A DNA stretch of 64,000 bases from Copromyces sp. CBS 386.78 (taxonomy: Eukaryota; Ascomycota; Sordariomycetes; Sordariales; Sordariaceae), in NCBI GenBank assembly GCA_030685235.1, contig MU839188.1, positions 1 through 64,000 on the forward strand, in the 5' to 3' direction. A model generated the notes under the pieces. It had not been told where the DNA came from. It did not search any database and saw nothing but the letters and a program-made list of their open reading frames with translations. Positions 33,980 to 44,290 of the stretch are shown in pieces. The translations under genes were made by a program, and so were the position numbers. Position 1 is the first letter of the stretch, and every line of letters starts with the position of its first letter.

Positions 33980-36676
33980 TTACCGGCCTTGTGTGCCAGC
34001 GATCCGTGTACTGCGCCGTTGAGTGCCAGCTGGGGTGCTAGCTAGCGTACCTCCCCTACCCCGTGTAGATCTGCCACCTCTCTCTGTATCTCCTCCTCTT
34101 ATACTGCCACGAGGGCGGCCTCGTCCCCTCGTCTGTGTGCCAGCTGGACCGCGGCGGTCAGCCTCATCAGCCTGCTCAAGGTCTACGCCCTCCCATGCAG
34201 ACACGTTTCGCTGGATAGATGGCGCCACTCGTGTCGAGGCAGTAGGGTTTCGGCCTGCCCTGGGCTGGCGGCCACGGCTGGGCTGCAGGCGAGGCCGTCC
34301 TCGAGATCGTGATGCCGCCGCTTGGAGTTGAGCTGGCGCAGTTGAGGGAGGGGGAGCTTGAGTGTTGACTGGCGCAGTCAACCGGGGAGCGTGAGGATCA
34401 GCAGCAAATGGCGCAGCGTTTCGAGGGCGGCCTTTGAGCTTCGTCACCTTATCGAACTCCTAATACTGTAGATACTCATCGTCGTCATCGAGGGATCTGG
34501 TAAGCCACCAGTGCGGGTGAAAGTCTAGTTTGTCGAGTCTGAATGGCTTCGATCGGTCGAGTATGCGTTCGAGTATCGTATGCGAACATGGCAAGCCAAA
34601 CTGTGCGGGTAATTTGCCCGTACATGGCTCCAGCTCGTCGGGGTGTGGATTGGCATCCGTAGGAACAGTACCGAGTGCGATATGGCGCTGGTGAGCGACC
34701 TTCTTGAGCGCTAACCAGGCGACCTGTCTGGGAGCAGTACCGCACCAATCTTTATTGAGAAACTCGTTTATTGTACGAGTCTTCTCCTTTGCAACCCTCT
34801 CATCTATCCTCTTTTTCATTGCGGCGACGAGCTTGAAACTCTGTTGGATCGTTGCGATAACCGTGCTGTTGCTTGTATAAAACGTATGAAGATGTTAGAA
34901 TTAGTGTGAAATGTATGGGGGAAACATGGGTTGGCATGGGTATTAAGGCTGGACTTTACTAGTGACAACGAAACTCTTGAAGTTACGGTTAGCTGATTCA
35001 ACTGGCGATGTGGTACGATGGCCAAAGTTGAGCCTCTCGTTGATATAATACGTGGCCCATTCCTCCTTCACGGTCATATACGTCTCTTTCAAGTATGTGA
35101 TGATCGCTGTTTGCTGCGAGAAGTAATTGCAGAGCCTCTTAAATGCGGTGTTGAAAGCTTCTTCAGTATACGTATAACATGTATGCTTCCAGAGGGTGTA
35201 AAGGCCAGCTCGTGAGTACTCTACAGTATCAGGGAGAGGTTCCAAGTTATCTGTACCGTCTGCTAAGCGGTTAAGACTGCTGACTACCTCTCGATCTTCA
35301 TCGTCAAGATCTTCTAGACTCGTCGCATTGCTGGGTGGCCGTGTTGACTGGGCTGACTGGGCTGACCGCGGTGCTTGCTGTGTTGATTCCGATATTTCTC
35401 GCTGTATCTGTGCCTGTGTTGCAGCGGCATGAACATTGGTAACCTGGGCGGCGACCTTCCTATCCCATTTGCGCTTGATGTTCAACACCACGTTCTTGTT
35501 GATATGGAAGATACACAGCTGGGATCTCGCTTCTGGATAGATTCGCTTGATGGCTGCCCTTATTGCTGTGTCGTAATCTGTGATAGTTACCTGCGGTTTA
35601 GCAGCGCCAATGGCTTGACGACGAGCATTGACTTGGTCTATCAACCAGTCAAATCCCTCTTGCCGCTCGTTGTTAACAAGGCCAAATCCGCAGCTAAAAG
35701 CATGCCTAGTGCCAGTCATACCGATAATTTGAAAGAAGGCGAGGCCCTTGTTGTTGGTTTTGTACGTATTATCGTACATCTGCACGTATGACTAATGCCG
35801 CCAGCACTCCTCTCCCCAGGGATCGGTCCAGAAGATAGCGGTTGGTTTAGTCTCAGCTGTATCTGCCCAGTTAACCTCAAAGTGGATCTTACTCTCTGTA
35901 AGAAACTTCATGGTCTGTTGAAACGGGGTATACCCAGCCATGGCCTCCTTTTTGAGCTTGTAACGCAGGTTTTCCAACTGTCTGGTCGTGAAATATAGGT
36001 CTGGGAACCGCTGCTCCAACTCGACGGCGATCTCACGGTTGCGTATACCAGGTCGGTCGATGTACGTGGCCACTAGAGCTTTGTGCTCAGCTTTGAAGAC
36101 CCCGTAGATCTGTGTTTTGTTGGTGGGAGGATGGGTGTGTTCTTCATGGCCTTCTCGCAGTTCAAAAGTCCACCTCCTGTCGTTGCATTTCAATGCCTTG
36201 GCATACCCCTGCTAAGAGCATCCTTGTTTGGCTGTTGATGTAGAACGAGAGTGGGCGCTAGATTTGCGAATGGTGCCATTTGCGCATACGAGATAAAGAC
36301 GAGTATGACCAAAGTCATTTACCGTGTTGTTGGAGCGGCCTTTTACTACATTGTAACCAAGCTCTCTTGCCCACTTCTGAACAGCTGTAACCAGTTGATC
36401 GAGCTTCTCATACTGGGTGTTGAAAACGGTATGGTCGCTGTGCTTATGGCGGCGAGAGGAGGGGGGGGGCTCGTGCGGCTCGTCTTCTTGATCGCTGGGC
36501 TGGTCCTCATACTCGTTATCGATATCCATGGGTTGCGCTGAGGTAGGCTCGCTGGGCTCGCTGGGCTCGACTGGGGTATCGTCTGTTGAGGGTCTCAGAC
36601 TGGGGTCGATGAGAGTGAGGTCGATTGCTTGTTGACTGGGGTGTGCGCCCGTCGGCTGGGTCGCTGCATCGGCCAT
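33980..36676 (-). pseudogene. MULE-5 transposase gene, broken by three TAG codons and a lost 3' splice site
   Basis: Exon 1 (36676 down to 34960) and exon 2 (34872 down to 33980) give about 869 codons. The start is the ATG at 36676 (MADAATQPTG). It follows a 5'-leader intron (36677-36731) whose acceptor GCAG abuts the ATG. Features in order: an acidic Pro/Ser-rich N-terminus; a Cys/His DNA-binding-like segment near 150-180; the MULE catalytic core with YDNTYKTN (Asp about 302) and ITDYDTAIRAA (Asp about 367) followed by FHINKNV; a SWIM-like zinc motif (C656, C668, H670); and three AT-hooks (KGRPR 719-723, RGRPR 763-767, RGRGRPRG 821-828). In-frame TAG codons occupy 36212-36214, 35792-35794 and 34460-34462. 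The second intron ends AA instead of AG; RIPed copies keep a G there. Confidence 0.85.
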
Positions 36677-37004
36677 CTGCGTCACGATTAGTTAGGGAAA
36701 CACACAGAAAAGATGACGGATCATTTCTTACCGTTGACAGATGCCAGCGCTTTGTTTACTTGAGCGATATCTCGTGATGCGCGATGGTGGTTTGATTGAT
36801 TATGGGGAGGGTGGTGATGGTGATGGTGGGGGAGGAAGCGATGCGATGCGACGATGCCTGCAAATCGCTAATGTAACGATGGATTACTGGATTGGCCAGT
36901 GCAGTACGAAATCTGGGTGTAATGTGTTGAAATCTGGGGGCTTGGCGGGCACGGTACGGTTTGCTGACGCCAAGAACAGGATCGTGGAGACCCAGAATGG
37001 ATGC

Positions 37005-37118
37005 GAGCGATCTGATTGGTTCAAAAAATTTTGGGGTGCATTAGCGCGCGGGAGAGATGGGGCGGCGGTGGGGCGGCGGTGCAGTGAGAGTTTTGCAGCG
37101 GTGCAGATAGCGTTTCTC
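37005..37118. repeat. MULE-5 right terminal inverted repeat
   Basis: Reverse complement of 33548-33660, with an 11-bp internal tandem duplication (GGGGCGGCGGT twice near 37060-37081). It ends ...AGCGTTTCTC at 37118. Confidence 0.88.
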
Positions 37119-37229
37119 AATAAAATAGTGGAGAGTATCAAAAGTTCAGACCGAGAGTATCTCAATGACAGGATATTAACATGAAATGGACGTGTCATGG
37201 ACGTGGGAGAAAAGCGCGGAACATATTGA

Positions 37230-38609
37230 CTAGGTGATATCAGAATTTCTCAAGAATAGGGTAAGATTGAAGAGTTCCATTTTTTTGTCTGGTTGATTTC
37301 CTATATAATGTTGCACCAAGTTCATGTAAGGGCGTTTTGGATCCTCCTTGGGGTGCATAGTCCACAAGATGCTAGAGAGCACACTTTCCAGGGCGAGAAT
37401 GTCGGCTTTGGTAAGCGCCCTATCTGCAAGGACAGGAAGGGGGCACTGGGCTAGGACGCCGTAAATGGATGTGTCAAGTGGTAACCCTCCTTCCGATATA
37501 AAAGGTTATTGCCAGCAGCCCAGAGGGTCAGGCCCTGTCGATATTCGTCGAGTTCATCCGCCGGCCGCCCTGGTAGTCACTGCGGTCTCTGTGGTCTTGG
37601 TGGTTCGTGCGGTCCATTCTTCCCAGTTCCGCATAAAGAGCCCCAGTACCGAAGTGGCCAATATGGTATAGTATAAACCGTCGCTATGTTCACGCCGCAT
37701 TCTTTCGGGAGGGTTGCCCTACCGCTCTCTAGGAAGAGAGTTTTTGGTCTCTGGCTGAGTCCGACCGGACTGGAGATCCATGAGATGGCGGTACCTGGGA
37801 ACCCCGGGTCCTTTCAAAGGGCCTCTGTCGTTGCAACTGGTTACCTAAACGGCACCATTCTGGTTCAATATGGTACAGTATAAACCGTCGCTATGTTCAT
37901 TCCGCATTCTTTCGGGAGGGTTGCCCTACCGCTCTCTAGGAAGAGAGAGTTTTTGATCTCTGGCTGAGTACGACCGGACTGGAGATCCATGAGATGACGG
38001 TACCTGGGAACCCCGGGTCCTTTCAAAGGGCCTCTGTCGTTGCAACTGGTTACCTAAACGGCACCACTGGCTTGTGATGTATGGGTTGTTGCTCGAGGAG
38101 GCTGTTGGTGCATTGATCAGTTAGTTGGCTCCAAGAAGAGTGGGACATGGGGGGGAGAAGTAGCATATTACTTTTCTGGGAAAATCGGCGTGTCCCATGG
38201 TCTGCTCGTGGGTGCTCTAGGCCTGGTTTGGCCACAGACTCGTCGTCTTGTCGACGTGTTGAAATGACCTTCATGTTGGGCAAAAGATGTTCACGCCGTC
38301 CGGAAAGATCCATGGGCTCCAGCCTCTGCCTCTTGACGCACTTCTCCAATTCACCTTCTCCGTTCCTCCATCTCTTCTTCCCAGCGACAAGTCGTGGAGC
38401 CGCAGAGAGTCGCTTCCTGGGATCTTTATTGACAGCCAAATCCTAGTCGGCATATTCAAGTTCGAACCAGTAGTCGACGTCTTTGGGATCGGACGCGGGA
38501 TGGAGGTAAGTGGTCACGTACCGTCTTGGTGGATATTGCAGTGGACGTCGTATGCTGACGACATTGTGTCGGATTTGTCGTGGGGATTTCGGGTATTGTG
38601 GTAGTCTCT
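37230..38609 (-). pseudogene. Degenerate protein-coding gene with tandem duplication, minus strand
   Basis: Well-formed coding stretches lie in succession on the minus strand but in different frames. Near 38445-38600 a frame includes YVTTYLHPASDPKDVDYWFE, then an in-frame TAG (38443-38445), after which the same frame continues with NKDPRKRLSAAPRLV and a basic segment to about 38070. The 206-bp duplication follows. Near 37500-37640 there are LFMRNWEEW-type and DEYRQGLTLWAAGNNL-type segments in different frames. Near 37230-37480 an 80-codon frame contains KADILALESVL and DKKMELFNLTLF and ends at TAG 37230-37232. No family recognised. Some frame changes could be unrecognised introns. Confidence 0.5.
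37660..38066. repeat. Tandem direct duplication, two copies of about 200 bp (period 206)
   Basis: Copy 1 (37660-37857) and copy 2 (37866-38066) share nearly all bases. Differences include CACGCC versus CATTCC, an extra GA in GAGAGAG, and GGTCTC versus GATCTC. They begin CAATATGGTA and end AACGGCACCA. Neither is RIPed, as expected for repeats below the roughly 400-bp length RIP detects in Neurospora. The period is not a multiple of three, so it shifts the reading frame of the surrounding pseudogene. Confidence 0.92.
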
Positions 38610-39238
38610 AGTGGTGGGTTAAGTGACTGCTGGAGGAAATTGAACTATCGGGTAAAGAGGAGATTGTGTCTGTTCAGGTTCTGCTAGACTGTCGGAGGTG
38701 CCTTGCAGGAATGCATGTCGAGCTCATCAAGGTTCTCGGTGGGGCAGGAGGGGATGTCAGGGAAAAGAGGCTTTGACCAATGGAATTGGATTGATTGAGT
38801 ATGAAGAAGATGATGGAGATGAGGAGGAAAATCCAGACCTCTGGGAGCCTGGGGAAGCCAGTCTTATATACAGGGAGGTCCGCCATCAATGAGCCTTCTC
38901 CTCAGGCCTCCTCGAGTCTCTGACTTCCCTGATTTGATCTATGGCTTCCTTCCATCGTAGATAGTTTCTTCCTTCCATCCCCAGTAGGTTCTTTCTATCT
39001 TTATGGGTAATACATTCCTTCCAGCGATTGTAGCGGGGTAGGTGCCTATGGACCGGTGAGTCAGGTGCGGGGGTTGGTGCCACGCCCTGACAGGGGAGGC
39101 GGGTGAAGCTGTCAACGCTCCTTCCGTGGCAGCGAAACAATAGAAAGTCAAAGATTACGGCAAGAGGAAGGAGCAATGCTCCAACATCAGAACGAAACCT
39201 TTACTTCAATTGCACTCGTTCCACACCCAATTTCCAAA
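38610..39238. other. Intergenic; possible promoter of the minus-strand pseudogene
   Basis: A TATATAAG element lies on the minus strand near 38866-38873, about 260 bp upstream of the first readable coding stretch of the pseudogene. No convincing ORF on either strand. Confidence 0.35.
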
Positions 39239-39367
39239 ATGGCGCCGTTGCCTCAAAATGCCACAGCTAACCCCAGCCACATGGAGGACACCGACAGCGA
39301 CCCCGTCAGTGACAGCGGTGACTCCATCAACGACGATTTCACAATCGAACAGTATGGCCTTACGGGT
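39239..39367 (+). CDS. Possible first exon of an acidic small protein
   Basis: The ATG at 39239 sits in a good context (TTCCAAAATGGCGCC) and starts a frame reading MAPLPQNATANPSHMEDT followed by an Asp/Ser-rich stretch and FTIEQYGLTG. A donor-like GTAGGTAG begins at about 39366, and without splicing the frame stops at 39371-39373. The acceptor and remaining exons are unclear; a candidate TCACAG lies near 39451. Composition resembles that of the acidic protein at 40638. This may also be a chance ORF. Confidence 0.28.
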
Positions 39368-39373
39368 AGGTAG

Positions 39374-40067
39374 TCAGCAAGACCGCCCCACCTGCAATGA
39401 AACCAGCCAGGTTGACGAGTTCACTCCTTTTGTAGTGGTTTCCTGTCACAGCCCACTCAGTCAGATTACAAGCAAACTGGCCGGAAACCTCCATGACTCC
39501 AGTCAGTCATTTTACTCGAGTCGTTTTTCGTCATGATTCATTCATTCAGTCATACCTACTAGCAGCTGATTTTCATGTATAAAACCATCATGTCCCCTGG
39601 TGTGAGGATGTCGTCCATGGGGTCGTTCAAGTTCATTGCCTGGTAGGTACCTATGAACAGGTCAGCAGCTTCCAAGTCGATGGCATGATCGCCAAGGGAC
39701 CACCAGAAAATCAGTTCCAGCCCGCACCTCACCTCATCAGTTGGTCTCGGATAGGTCTGGGACCGTTTTAGCGAACAGCTCCAGCCCTCTCGCCGTGTTG
39801 AGGACGGGACAGCTTCCCCAGCAACTACTTCGTCCTCCTCATTGACGGCGATCTCTTCCTAGGGTTCACTTGCTAACAGGGGCCGCTCTGTGAAGCAGAG
39901 GGGTTCTCCTATAGGTACCCCAAGTCGGTAGATCGCACGTCATACTGCTGTCTAGCCACATACTCGCTATCGGGAATGCGGGAGTAGGTCTTCTAGCCCT
40001 GGGGCCTTTTAAGAAACAAAAAAGTGGGGCGCGTCCGGATGTGGAAGTAGAGAGAAAGTGAGTGGTG
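39374..40067. other. Intergenic, no gene seen
   Basis: No supported coding frame. The right end forms the 3' region of the minus-strand zinc-finger ORF. Confidence 0.4.
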
Positions 40068-40226
40068 TTATGCGCTTGCTTTGGCTGCCTTCTTGGCCGC
40101 CTTCCTCTCGTGTGCTTTGCCCTTGAGGTGTTTGTCGAGATGACCTTTGATGCCGAAGGCCTTGTTGCAGTCAGAACAGTAGTGCGTCTTATTTGCCTTG
40201 TTGTTGGCTCTACCACCGCACATCAT
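40068..40226 (-). CDS. Mini C2H2 (U1/JAZ-type) zinc-finger protein, 52 aa
   Basis: The frame starts at tandem ATGs (40226 and 40223) and ends at TAA 40068-40070. It contains one zinc finger, YCSDCNKAFGIKGHLDKHLK followed by GKAH: Cys17, Cys20, His33, His39. The spacing C-x2-C-x12-H-x5-H is that of the U1/JAZ class, often involved in RNA or ribosome-assembly functions. A Lys/Ala tail (RKAAKKAAKASA) follows. The ORF may be a whole mini-protein or the last exon of a longer gene: the sequence ATAG lies just upstream of the first ATG and could act as an acceptor. It is divergent from the acidic protein gene at 40638, with about 410 bp between starts. Confidence 0.55.
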   Translation of the reverse strand: MMCGGRANNKANKTHYCSDCNKAFGIKGHLDKHLKGKAHERKAAKKAAKASA

Positions 40227-40637
40227 CCCCTATCCATCAAGTCCAAGTATGGCTGCCGTGGGCGGGGAGTGGCCGTGTTGAGTCCCACAGGAGAACCATT
40301 CCCTCCAGTCCCTCCCAGTCGACTGCCTTTCTTTCCCATTCCCCAAGGAGCCAAAACCCTTCCGTCCCATCTTGGTGGTCATCTCCCATTCACCAACAGG
40401 TCGACAAGTCAATGGTCCTTCCACTGGCCCCATATATCTCCTCGAAAGTCTCTGCTCCCAGCATCCGCCTCACCCTTCCTTCCTTCCCTCCCTCCTCTAT
40501 TTCCCAAACTTCCATCCTCGACAACCAAAGATATCGCAACAGCATCACGCAAGCAACCTTTTATTTCGACATTTTCCCCCTTTGACAATTCTTCTCTCCC
40601 ACCAAGACGACGCCGTCGGTTTGTCCACCATATCACC

Positions 40638-41225
40638 ATGTCCTCAACCAACATCAACACGTCCAACACTTCTTCTAGCCCCAACGGCCACGAGAACCAT
40701 CAGCATGAGTTCCAATTCTCCTCCAGCGTCACCGCCGGTATGGACTCGGCTGTCATGAACAACCCACACCCACAAGCCCCTGCGGAAGCGCCTTCATCGC
40801 CCTACCCTCCTGCTGCTGTTGCCGCTGTCGTCGCCGCCACCGGTGGTGAGGAGAACGACTCAGAGGGCGACGACGACAACGACTCCCTTGAGGATGGAGA
40901 AATTCGCGAGGCGGAAGACGTCGACAACAGCGACTCCCTCGAGGAAGGTGAGATCCGAGAGGACGAAGACGACAATAGTTCCCTAGAGGAAGGCGAAAGT
41001 AAGTTCCTGACTCGGTTGGTTGTCGCTACCGAAACGAAGAAGTTGCTGGACAACTTCATCACCGCTGAGGAGGACATGCGCAGCGATCGTGGTCTCGCTG
41101 GCACTTTGGAGCAAGATGATGTTCCGAGGCTTGGCCGCAATGAGACTTCCACTTCCAATGAGGGCACTCAGCGCTTCACGCCTCACGAGCTACGCCTGGT
41201 CCTTGCAGTCATCCTCTATGCTTGA
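40638..41225 (+). CDS. Acidic low-complexity protein with three EEGE-type repeats
   Basis: 195 aa from the ATG at 40638 (context ATCACCATGTCC, a good Kozak-like match). The frame is open upstream to about 40062 but no ATG in it has comparable context, and that part overlaps the zinc-finger gene on the other strand. The N-terminus is Ser/Asn/Pro/Ala-rich. Residues about 75-118 hold three tandem acidic units (DSLEDGEIRE, DSLEEGEIRE, SSLEEGES). The C-terminal third is less biased and ends LRLVLAVILYA. A GTAAGT at about 40998 could be an intron donor, but the frame continues through it. No catalytic domain is seen. Probably disordered; role unknown. Confidence 0.5.
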   Translation: MSSTNINTSNTSSSPNGHENHQHEFQFSSSVTAGMDSAVMNNPHPQAPAEAPSSPYPPAAVAAVVAATGGEENDSEGDDDNDSLEDGEIREAEDVDNSDSLEEGEIREDEDDNSSLEEGESKFLTRLVVATETKKLLDNFITAEEDMRSDRGLAGTLEQDDVPRLGRNETSTSNEGTQRFTPHELRLVLAVILYA

Positions 41226-41550
41226 CGGCCAGGCGGATGTTTGCTTTTTCTCCCTCCATTCATCGATACCCAGTCATGGTTTCCCGTCTTCCTCCTCTGT
41301 TTTCCCAGCTTACCCCTTCCACGGTCGCCTTATCTGTTGATGTTAAGTTTGTCAGCTTTTCATGTTGGCCATTTGCCTTCAGAAAACTTTTCACCAGACG
41401 ATGACATCCAAACATACCTCTAGATGAATACGGCTAGCCCCCACTCCTCCATCCAGCTTTGCTTTTGCATGTCTCCCAATTTTATCTTCTATATCTACCC
41501 ACCTATCCTTTCTACGTCACTTCCACAACACACCTAAACATTGAACCGAG

Positions 41551-42528
41551 ATGGATCTAACAAAGAAATCTTCTCCATTTGACGAGCGCGCCGAAGACAC
41601 GGCCATGCCCGCAAGCTTCCAGACGCTTCCTCCACACCAGCCTCTGGCCCGCCGGCGGGCATTCCCTTTCTTCCAACTGCCGCCGGAAATCCGTAACATG
41701 GTGTACGGGTTCGTGGTCACATCGGAAAACCCCATCGTGCCGCATCATACCCTGCCCATACCCCTCTGGCATTTCGACGTCCAAGACGCCCGTAGAGCTG
41801 CCGGCCCCCTCTACGATCCTCTCCCTACCGCGCTGCGCATATCTCGGCGGTTCGCTCGTGAGGCTGAGGTGGTCTTTTACTCCACCAACACGTTCGACCT
41901 GGACCTGACTTATCACAGGCAGTGGCTGGCCAGGATTTCCATGCTCAACTCGTCCATGATCAGACATTTGAAGATCAAGTGTTTCCGCAACTTCGGCGAC
42001 GAGGATGTAGAAGCCTGGATCGCTAAGCTCGTCAGTATGGGAAACACTGTTAAGAAGCGGTGCCAGGGGTTGACAGAGCTGGAGTTGCGGTTCGGGCTCC
42101 TGCGAACCGAAACAGTCGGAGAAGTTGACGCACGACAATGTCTCCAACTGTTCGTCGTGAACGAGGCCGTCAAGTCTGCATGGAGACTGAGGAGGCTCCA
42201 AAGGCTCAGAAGGGTAACCATTCGTGTTCACGAAGAGTGGCAGAATACCGAGCATCTGGTTGGTCTTCTGCAGCAGCTGACGGGCGACCTGAAGAGAGGG
42301 GTTGTGGTTGAGGGTATACATGTCGCCTGGGTAAACATATACGGGTTACCAGGTGAGCCATCGAACACGCATCATGCCACCCCCATACATCAGGAGAGGA
42401 AGTTCGTCGAAGCTTGGAGAGACAGGCACACAGGGGCTGTGGTGACGCAGGAGTTCCTGCGGGAGACACCAGTGGGTTGGCCCGTCATCTATCGCCGCGC
42501 TCATACCGTGCAAGTGCCTTTTGGTTAG
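41551..42528 (+). CDS. F-box-like (LPPEIRN-type) fungal protein, 325 aa
   Basis: An intronless frame from the ATG at 41551 (context CCGAGATGGAT). Residues 38-56 read FPFFQLPPEIRNMVYGFVV, the N-terminal signature of a large family of fungal F-box-like/2EXR-related proteins. The rest shows alternating hydrophobic strands and helices with conserved-looking STNTFDLDL near residue 111 and a C-terminal RETPVGWPVIYRR. F-box proteins usually link substrates to SCF ubiquitin ligases, but most members of this fungal group are uncharacterised. It follows the acidic protein gene by 325 bp on the same strand. An internal Met at residue 19 is an alternative start. Confidence 0.75.
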   Translation: MDLTKKSSPFDERAEDTAMPASFQTLPPHQPLARRRAFPFFQLPPEIRNMVYGFVVTSENPIVPHHTLPIPLWHFDVQDARRAAGPLYDPLPTALRISRRFAREAEVVFYSTNTFDLDLTYHRQWLARISMLNSSMIRHLKIKCFRNFGDEDVEAWIAKLVSMGNTVKKRCQGLTELELRFGLLRTETVGEVDARQCLQLFVVNEAVKSAWRLRRLQRLRRVTIRVHEEWQNTEHLVGLLQQLTGDLKRGVVVEGIHVAWVNIYGLPGEPSNTHHATPIHQERKFVEAWRDRHTGAVVTQEFLRETPVGWPVIYRRAHTVQVPFG

Positions 42529-43997
42529 GGAACTTCTTTTGCAAGCGCCATGTTGGGGTTTGGAGGGCTCGTGGAATTTGGAAAGCAGGCAGATAGGGAA
42601 AACCGGGTGTCATGATCACGCCAGCACCAATAGGCAAATAAAAACAAAAGACCTTGTCAGCAACTGATGATTGTCTCGTTTGGTACAAAGAGGCCGTGTG
42701 TGTGTGTGTGTCTCCGAAGGCAAATGAAACGGCCTCTGTATGGACGATGTCCTCACTGATGAGGAAATGACCGTTGTTATGTGGCTTGTGGTGATGTTGT
42801 TCGGCACACTTGCGATATGTCCATATCCGGTGTGGATCGGAGAATAAGGACGGAAGCAAAGAAGGGAAACAGAGGATGTATGTAGGAGGGATACACGGAA
42901 GAGTCCGGGGCCAGCTTGAGGTTGGAAAAAAACAAGAAGAGGAAAGAAGGAAGAAAGAAGGGGTTATGGAGCCCCCAATCTCTCCAGGCTAACGTAGAGG
43001 TGAATTAGCAATGAGTGACAGCTCCAGAGAGATTGGCTGTGTTCACAGAGTCCCGTGCTGTCGCTGGTAAACACAAGGCCATCGCCTCTACGGACCGACC
43101 GAGCCAGCAAAACGCCCAACGAAATGCCCTTTTCGCAGACATGGCCGATAACTGGCGCTAGAAAGGGAGGGAGACGCATGATGACAGGAGAGGAGTAAGA
43201 CTTGAGGCGAATAGGCGGGGGTTTGAGCTTCATTCGGTTCCAGTAACAAAGACCTGAATCAACAGGAAGAAAACTGGGCGGAAGAAAAGCAAGAGACAAA
43301 TTGAAAGGAATTGCGAAGGTTTTTCTTTTTTTTTTTACGGTTCCCGAGACGGCCGCGCTTCGGTCAACCGCACCGGGTCGCGACTACCATTCAGTTTCAA
43401 CAGCGTAATCTGCCGCCAAGTATTTTTGAGAACAAGTGAGGCCACCAAAGAACAAAATTAATGAAAAGTCAGGAACCGGTGGTAAGCCTGCGAGAACGTA
43501 GAGGTCTGAAGGAAGGAACGATGATGATGTGAGGAGGCGCTGAGACCGTGGTCGAGGACGTCTACTGAAGTTCTGAAACCCGAAGAAGGATAAAGCCGGA
43601 AAAGAGGAAGATACTTTGAAATCTTGACATGATGACTTCACAGACAGCCGTTAGCCTGCCGCGGAAATTGCAGAGTGTCAGCTGCACCTGCCGGAACATC
43701 GACGTCGAGCAGTGGTTAAAGCAGGAGCGATGTCTGGTCCCAGGGTTAGGGCTGGAGCAGCTAGAAGCACCAAACACAATCAGAAGGGCTTCACTAACAA
43801 ACGTACTTGTACAACCTCCAACAGATCACCACACATGGTCAATCATCTCTGCTCTCCCAGTTGCTCTCTTTTTATTCATCAATCCGACTGTTGGGAGGCC
43901 TCACATTCTGGTCGTCAATTATACCTTTCTCTTGCCAACAAGCTTCCCTTGCACAAGTATCTCATCTGAGACCCCGATCATAGCAGTCACCGTTATG
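42529..43997. other. Intergenic; (GT)n microsatellite near 42695-42711, T-tract near 43322-43336
   Basis: Downstream of the F-box-like gene up to the Copia-2 insertion. Short ORFs exist on both strands without recognisable products or splice structure. The (GT)n run and the poly-T tract are the only obvious simple repeats. Confidence 0.5.
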
Positions 43998-44002
43998 ACA
44001 TG

Positions 44003-44290
44003 TGTCAGATTATCAGGGTGTGTATGGATGGCCAGACTTCTGGTCCAGTATGTGCCTCCCTGTCTAGATAACCTCATATACTGCATATGCGGTGCAGAGA
44101 TCTCCTTATATTTATGATTCGATATTTGAGCTGTTTGACGATACTACTGTATGAGGACTAGCCTCCTAGTATCCTTAGATCTTATACTTAAACCTTGGTA
44201 ATTTTCGAAAAAGATAGAGATAAAGATTATTAGAATTAATTACTTCTTATTACATACTTTTTAATTTCTACCCTACATACTAATTTGATA
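44003..44290 (+). repeat. Copia-2 5' LTR
   Basis: Starts TGTCAGATTATCAGGG and ends TTTGATA (ancestral CTGACA). The first half is hardly RIPed and the second half strongly so; the 3' copy shows the opposite gradient. Confidence 0.92.

Larger units (their letters stand above)
33548..37118 (-). mobile_element. MULE-5: nearly un-RIPed Mutator-like element (family reference copy)
   Basis: 3.57 kb, with terminal inverted repeats of about 110 bp that start GAGAAACGCTATCTGCACCG at both ends. The right repeat has an extra 11-bp copy of a CCGCCGCCCCA unit. Flanks are AATAAAAA (33540-33547) and AATAAAAT (37119-37126), an 8-bp target duplication with one mismatch. Base composition is GC-normal, unlike MULE-1, MULE-3 and MULE-4. 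Subterminal DNA holds TCAATTGAGCGATCGCTCA-type palindromes (33840-33880) that may be transposase binding sites. It encodes one transposase gene on the minus strand. Confidence 0.92.

Noticed and set aside
37465..37883. Short plus-strand ORFs around the tandem duplication
   Set aside because: They lie opposite better coding signal on the minus strand and show no start context or product.
40062..40637. Extended start of the acidic protein at 40062
   Set aside because: The start would be GTG, and the segment overlaps the zinc-finger ORF on the other strand; the ATG at 40638 has a much better context.
43629..44117. 162-codon ORF on the plus strand
   Set aside because: It runs across the Copia-2 target site into the 5' LTR, so its C-terminus is transposon sequence; no domain seen.
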